From Arthrobacter sp. ATA002 (GTDB taxonomy: Bacteria > Actinomycetota > Actinomycetes > Actinomycetales > Micrococcaceae): DNA of 64,000 bases. A program made the translations under genes and the position numbers. The stretch lies in contig NZ_CP114015.1 of assembly GCF_026898095.1 (NCBI RefSeq), positions 1,488,001 through 1,552,000 on the forward strand, given 5' to 3'. Positions 59,597 to 64,000 of this stretch are shown here, piece by piece. The notes below the pieces were generated by a model. It was not told where the DNA came from. It worked only from the letters and a program-made list of their open reading frames with translations, and searched no databases. How positions within the stretch are numbered: position 1 is the first letter of the stretch; every line of letters begins with the position of its first letter.

Positions 59597-60826
59597 GGAG
59601 CCGCTGCCGCCGGCCTTCGTCAGACGCACGATCCGCAGCAGCGACCAGATAAAGAGCACCAGCAGCAGGATGTTGCGGATGGTCAGGAGCAGGGCGACCA
59701 CCACGTTCAGGTCGTTGTACAGCGCGGCATAGAACATCGGATACACCAGCGTGGTCAGGGGTGCAATCACGAGCATCAGGAGTGCCGGGACCCGCCAGCT
59801 GCGGCCTTCCCACGCTACGCCCACGGCCACGACGGCACCGAGCCAGAGCATGAACTGCGGCGAGCCCACTTTGTTGAAGACAATGAAGGCGGCCACCAGG
59901 GCCAGCGATCCGGCGATCAGCAGCTGACCGGCGTCGGCTCCGCGGCGCAGCGCCCAAAGCAGCAGAACGACGACGGCGAGGGCCGCCAGCGCGAGCAGCG
60001 GCATCATCAGCGCGGCCACGGGTTCGCCGAGGGCACCGCGGACTTCCCGCGTGTTGATGAGCTTGTCTTCGTAGATGAACGCATCGGAGCCGCCCAGGAT
60101 GGCCTGCCACAGGCCCGGAGTGGTGAACGGTGCTTCCATCTGCATTCCGCGTGCGCCCTGCGCGCCGACGAACGACAGCAGGTGGGAGATGCCGCCGCCG
60201 GCGATAACAACGGCGGCCATGACCGCTGACACTGCTGCGCCGGTCAGCAGCAGGGTTCCGCGCCGGCGCCAAGTGACCAGGACCGCCAGGATCACAGCGG
60301 CGGGCCAGACCTTCATCCACGTGGCGAAGGCCAGCAGGGCCGAGGCGACGACGGGGCGGCTGGCCAGCAGAAGCAGGGCAATGATCACCAGCGGCGCGGT
60401 GAGCCCGTCGATCCGGCCCACGGCCACCGGCCCCAGCAGGCCGGTGACGACGAGCCACCAGTACGACGCGGCATACCGGGCCGGGGTGCCCGGCTTGCTG
60501 ATCACGGCCACGGCAGCACCGTTCAGGGCCGTGAAGAGGAGGAACCAGACGAGCTGGTACGGGCCCCAGCCCAGCACCGCGGCCAGGACCATGGGAATGA
60601 GGGCGCCAATGGGGTAGACCCAGTCGTTGCTGATTCCCTGCCAGTTGCCGTTGTCGATCCCTTCGAACGCCCACTGCCGGTAGAAGTTAATGTCGCTGAG
60701 GACCCCGCCGGAAAAAATCAGAGACGACAATGCCGCGAAGAACACCAGGTGGACCAGAACAAAGCAAATCCATAACGATTTCCGGCGCATGAAGCGCTCC
60801 TGCAAAGGGGCCAGTTTCTGCGACAT
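59559..60826 (-). CDS. GT87-like (DUF2029) membrane mannosyltransferase
   Basis: About 420 residues with 10 or more TM helices: DINFYRQWAFEGI and DWVYPIGALIPMVL resemble the GT-C loop of GT87 mannosyltransferases. KVGSPQFMLWLGAVVAVG is a late conserved stretch. ATG at 60826. As written the frame does not stop until 58211, running opposite mptB. One alternative frame stops at 59559 after RQRLLNAPGVRPETAP, so I infer a frameshift near 59605. Together with mptB it suggests polymannan or lipoglycan assembly. Confidence 0.75.
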
Positions 60827-60943
60827 TCCGGGCGGTTCTCCTTAGGTAATGCAGGTGCCGTGTCCCGTTCGGACACAGCGATAAGGCTACCGGCGGCCAT
60901 GCCGCGGCATGCAATCCGCCATCGGACACGGGATACTGGAGGA

Positions 60944-61357
60944 ATGACCGACGGAACAGAACACGTAATTACGGCAGATTTCGACGTCGCGGAATGGGAA
61001 CCGACCCCCTATCAGGTGGAGGGAACCAACAGCGAACTTTCGACAGTCCGCGCCGTCAAGATTTTTGAAGGGGACATCGTCGGCACCAGTGTGGCGGACC
61101 TGCTCATGGCCGGCAACGCCGTCGGCGCCGGGTATGTCTGCTCCGAGGTGTTCGCCGGCTCGATCGCCGGACGGGAAGGCACCATGGTTGTCCAGCACTG
61201 GGGTGTAGCCGAGGGCACCGCGACCGCCAGTTCCGGCCACATCATTCCGGGCTCGGGCACCGACGGCCTGGCCGGCATCGCCGGCAAAGCCATCTTCACG
61301 CAGGAACCCGACGGCCAGCACCGGCTTGAACTGCGCGTGACACTGCCCGAAGCCTGA
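60944..61357 (+). CDS. DUF3224 protein
   Basis: 137-residue beta-rich protein with TADFDVAEWEPTPY, ADLLMAG, QHWGVAEGTATASSG and VPGSGTDGL-like motif (IIPGSGTDGLAGIAG), matching DUF3224. Function unknown. ATG at 60944 fits the family start. Divergent from the mannosyltransferase and convergent with the M50 gene. CCGCTCCACTCAGC repeats in the 3' flank (about 61388-61435). Confidence 0.85.
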   Translation: MTDGTEHVITADFDVAEWEPTPYQVEGTNSELSTVRAVKIFEGDIVGTSVADLLMAGNAVGAGYVCSEVFAGSIAGREGTMVVQHWGVAEGTATASSGHIIPGSGTDGLAGIAGKAIFTQEPDGQHRLELRVTLPEA

Positions 61358-61418
61358 GCTGGCTGAGCCTCTGCGGCTAAGCCCGTCCGCTCAGCCCGCT
61401 CCACTCAGCCCGCTCCAC

Positions 61419-62197
61419 TCAGCCCGCTCCGCTCCACACGGGTCCGGCCCAACCGGCGGCGGGAAAAGCCAGCCACAGCGCCGCTGCCGCGGACGCAGCG
61501 ATCACCGCGGCAAAGGCCGCCAGCCACAGCGCCGACGGCACTCCGGTCCGCTGGTACAGGATGTAGGCATCCGAGCTCTGCAGGGACCGCCGCCGCCGGG
61601 TATGGACGCTCAGGACGTTGAACCAGTCCCGCACCGCTCCCGCAAGCAGTGCCATACCAACCGCCAGCGTGATGCACGAAACGGCGAGCGGCGAGGCGAA
61701 CCACACCAGCAGCACCGAGACGGCAGCGCAGCCGCAGGCAATGGCAAACCCCTGCAAATTGCGGATAAACAGCAGCGCCGCCAGCAGAATAAGTGCCCCC
61801 GCGGACAGCGCAAACCGGCCCAGCCGGAAAAGGCGGCCCAGACCAGCACGGCGCCGGTCACGGCGGGGACGGGATAGCCCCAGAAACCCGTCCAGGCTGC
61901 TGCGAACCGGCTGCGGCCCAGGCTGCGCATCTGTCCGGAGTGGTCGAACCTCAGCTCGATTCCCTTCACCACCTGCCCCGTCATGAGGGCGGCGAAGGCA
62001 TGCCCGAGCTCGTGGACAAAGGTGACGAACAGGCCGAACCACCGCCACTCGGGCCGGGGGAGGGTGAGGGCGGCGGCCGATGCTGCGATCAGCAGCAGGA
62101 CCGGCCACGCAACCTCCAGGGGCGCGCCGCGCGAAAAACCGTCCACTACCTTGGCCCACCACAGCGACAGGACGGAGCCGGCCGTACCGGCCTCCAC
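61419..62197 (-). CDS. M50-type membrane metallopeptidase, frame broken near 61829
   Basis: About 260 residues when mended. Zinc motif HELGH in LFVTFVHELGHAFAALMTG; TM helices before and after; a second-frame half with LILLAALLFIRNLQGFA and DWFNVLSVHTRRRRSLQSSDA. Adding one T to the TTTT (minus strand) near 61829 joins VWAAF to FRLGRFALSAG. M50 proteins cut substrates within the membrane; the substrate is unknown. It is about 70 bases downstream of the anti-sigma gene, on the same strand, so a role in sigma-factor release is possible. Confidence 0.83.
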
Positions 62198-62270
62198 TAG
62201 GAAACGGCCTCCGGCACGCTGCCGGTTCGGTCCGCCGCAACGACTTCAGCGGTGCGGTCACTCACGGGCC

Positions 62271-63101
62271 TCAAAGGTCCAGCTGTCCGCGCAGGATTGA
62301 ATCGCCGGAGTGCGCGGGATCGCCGTCGTAGGGTTCATCCGAAATATCCACGACGGGATAGCTCGCCAAATCCAGGTCGGCGGGCAGCTCGAAGCGGCCC
62401 TCGGTGCCGTCCATCGTGCCGAGACTAACCATGGACGACGCGTCCGGGGCCAGGAGCCACACCTCCCGGAAACCCTGTGCGGCATCGCTGCTGGCGGTCA
62501 CCACGAGTTCGCGCCGGCCGTCCGGCAGCCGGTCGATGACAGCGCTCCCGGTGTCTGAATAGGATGCCAGAGGTGCCAGCTCAGCCGAGGCCACCACCTC
62601 GGGAGGCGGGTCCACAGCGCGCACCGCTCCCCAGACACCGGCGCCGGCGACGACGACGGCGGCAGCCGCGGCGGCCAGCCAGGTTCCGGTCCGCCGGCGG
62701 CGGGCGGCCGCGAGCGACGACAGGGAGGCCCCGGAGGCGTTTGAAGCATCTGTGGCATCCACGGCGGCTCGGGAAACAGCGGTGGCGCCGGGGACCGCCA
62801 GCGGGTCCTGCCGGAGGTCCTCACCAAGGTTCAGTTCGCGGTGGATTCCGGCCCACACGGACGGATCCGGAGCCGGCAGGGTTACACCGGGTGCGCCGGA
62901 CACAGCACCGCTGTCCGGCAGTTCGAGGTCGTCGCCGGATTCTCCCGCAGCTGCCTGCCGGGCGGCGGCAACCACCCGGGAAAAGGAACCCAGATCAGCC
63001 CGGCAGCGGGGGCACTGCTCCAAATGTTCGGTTTCTTCATCGGTGGAGGGTTCACCCAGTGCCAGGAGGGTGAGCGCATCATCATGCAGGTGCTGCATCA
63101 C
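62271..63101 (-). CDS. Anti-sigma factor with RskA-type domain
   Basis: 276 residues. N-terminal zinc-binding anti-sigma domain with HLEQCPRCRADLG, an acidic linker, one TM helix (about 140-162), and an extracytoplasmic domain with REVWLLAPDASSMVSLG as in RskA. It overlaps the sigma gene by 20 bases, so it is translationally coupled and presumably holds that sigma factor inactive. Confidence 0.92.
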   Translation of the reverse strand: MMQHLHDDALTLLALGEPSTDEETEHLEQCPRCRADLGSFSRVVAAARQAAAGESGDDLELPDSGAVSGAPGVTLPAPDPSVWAGIHRELNLGEDLRQDPLAVPGATAVSRAAVDATDASNASGASLSSLAAARRRRTGTWLAAAAAAVVVAGAGVWGAVRAVDPPPEVVASAELAPLASYSDTGSAVIDRLPDGRRELVVTASSDAAQGFREVWLLAPDASSMVSLGTMDGTEGRFELPADLDLASYPVVDISDEPYDGDPAHSGDSILRGQLDL

Positions 63102-63651
63102 TGACCTCCAATCTCCGCCTCAGATGAACGAGGCTTCGGCGTATATGGCTCTTAACGGTTCCCAGCGGCATTTCGAGCCGGTCGGCAATTTGCTGATGGG
63201 TCAAATCCTCGTGGAATGCCAGCCGGAGGATTGACCCCTGCGGTTCGCCGAGCCGGTCGAGTTCGGCCTCGATGACCATCCGGTCGGCGACCCGGTCGGG
63301 GTTGCCGGGTCCGTCGCCGGCCTCATCCCGCCGCTGCGACGCGGCGGTGTCCCACATGCTCATCTCGCGGCCCCGGGAGGCACCCATCCCGGCAGCCACG
63401 TTGCGGGTGATCCCCACCAGCCAGGAGAGCAGGCCGGAGTGGTCGGGGGCATAGCTGGCCCGGTATTTCCAGGCGCGGATGAAAACTTCCTGAACGACGT
63501 CGTCCGCTGCGGCGGCGTCGGAGAGGCGCCGCAGCGCCAGCGACCGGATCAGGGGAGCGAAGCGGCGGTATGCCTCGGCCAGGGCCGGTTCGCTGCCGGC
63601 AGCGAAGGCACGGTCGAGGGCCGTGTCATGCTCGACGGAACCGGCTGGCAT
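63082..63651 (-). CDS. ECF sigma factor, SigK-like
   Basis: 189 residues. Region 2 with DAAAADDVVQEVFIRAWKYR; region 4 with LRLAFHEDLTHQQIADRLEMPLGTVKSHIRRSLVHLRR. Downstream overlap with an RskA-type anti-sigma gene supports the SigK/SigL branch. ATG at 63651. Confidence 0.93.
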   Translation of the reverse strand: MPAGSVEHDTALDRAFAAGSEPALAEAYRRFAPLIRSLALRRLSDAAAADDVVQEVFIRAWKYRASYAPDHSGLLSWLVGITRNVAAGMGASRGREMSMWDTAASQRRDEAGDGPGNPDRVADRMVIEAELDRLGEPQGSILRLAFHEDLTHQQIADRLEMPLGTVKSHIRRSLVHLRRRLEVSDAAPA

Positions 63652-63719
63652 CGGGTGCGGTCTCCTGGTTTCGGGATGCCGGCCTGATGCGGCACGGCCT
63701 GCCGGGTCGGCAGTTTTCC

Positions 63720-64000
63720 CTATGATAGCGGTGCCGCCGTCAGGACGACGTTATCTTCGTAGTCATCCTCTGCTTCCAGCCATTCTCCGCCGCAGGTGAC
63801 CAGCTTGAGCCGGGGTGCTCCGGTGCGGTCAAAGAGGCGGTGGCCGTCCAAACTCCTCTTCGCAATGTTCTCCACCCCTCCGTCGCATAGCGCAGAACTG
63901 AGCCGTCCGCCCGGGTGACGGTCAGGACGGTTCCCGCGGTGACGTCCTTTAGCCGGGCGATCGGGAGCTGTTCGGTGCGCGTATCCACGTGCGCCGCCAG
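63720..64000 (-). CDS. Sortase, C-terminal part; gene runs off the window, frame broken near 63885
   Basis: The 3' end of a sortase. DTRTEQLPIARLKDVTAGTVLTVTRADGSVLRYA precedes the break; adding one G near 63885 restores EGVENIAKRSLDGHRLFD and the active-site TLVTC equivalent LKLVTCGGEW with the catalytic Cys, stop at 63720. Features resemble class E/F sortases. The N-terminus lies beyond 64000. Next to the sigma/anti-sigma pair. Confidence 0.8.
   Translation of the reverse strand, partial: GGARGYAHRTAPDRPAKGRHRGNRPDRHPGGRLSSALCDGGVENIAKRSLDGHRLFDRTGAPRLKLVTCGGEWLEAEDDYEDNVVLTAAPLS

Overview
The window is a piece of a high-GC actinobacterial chromosome. Gene content and order point to the Micrococcaceae, most likely Arthrobacter or a close relative. 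Pointers are the rpsP-khpA-rimM-trmD-rplS-lepB-rnhB-DUF2469-yraN-yifB-dprA block, the fasR-fabD-fabH-acpP-fabF cluster, a homodimeric aceE followed by DUF3052 and an AhpE-type peroxiredoxin, MptB-type mannosyltransferase, DUF3145, DUF6318, a DUF222/HNH endonuclease and a long-form GAPDH. Genus is an inference from gene content only.

Layout. 0.1-7.0 kb: DUF6318 lipoprotein, divergent G6PDH-like zwf and ffh, then Nudix, hydrolase, acetyltransferase and a VOC dioxygenase with twin operators. 7.0-8.5 kb: an IS30-family insertion inside a set of 31-bp-spaced repeats. 8.8-22.4 kb: ribosome and tRNA maturation genes, two signal peptidases, rnhB, an LPXTG surface protein, DNA uptake/recombination genes (yraN, yifB, dprA, xerC) and an Ogt homologue without its acceptor cysteine. 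22.7-33.5 kb: DUF3145, the type II fatty acid synthase cluster with its PucR-type regulator, carboxyltransferase subunits, and a CoA-transferase/MatC-type permease/FadR-type regulator cassette. 33.8-42.3 kb: HNH endonuclease with a collagen-like tail, aceE, DUF3052, peroxiredoxin, sirtuin, tRNA-Val and a beta-lactamase-like lipoprotein. 42.4-49.9 kb: gnd, cysE-cysK, msrA, NIF3, zinc-ribbon protein, an RNase H-VOC fusion and yaaA. 50.0-57.8 kb: RNase P RNA, an MFS exporter, gap, def, acyl-CoA dehydrogenase, tRNA-His and orn. 57.8-64.0 kb: two polytopic mannosyltransferase-like proteins, DUF3224, an M50 metallopeptidase, an ECF sigma/anti-sigma pair and the 3' part of a sortase.

How it works together. 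Several genes feed acetyl-CoA and lipid synthesis (aceE, carboxyltransferase, fab cluster), with one 17-bp palindrome in front of both fabD and its likely regulator. The oxidative pentose phosphate pathway is represented by zwf and gnd. Thiol and peroxide stress is represented by cysE-cysK, msrA, the peroxiredoxin and yaaA.

Sequence quality. About twenty single-base frame breaks fall in otherwise well-conserved genes, including ones expected to be essential or nearly so (def, gnd, orn, dprA). Nearly all sit in short homopolymers and are mended by adding or removing one base. The simplest reading is indel error in the assembly, not mass pseudogenisation. Such genes are given with full spans and the break position. 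One lesion is not explained this way: the Cys-to-Thr change in the Ogt active site.
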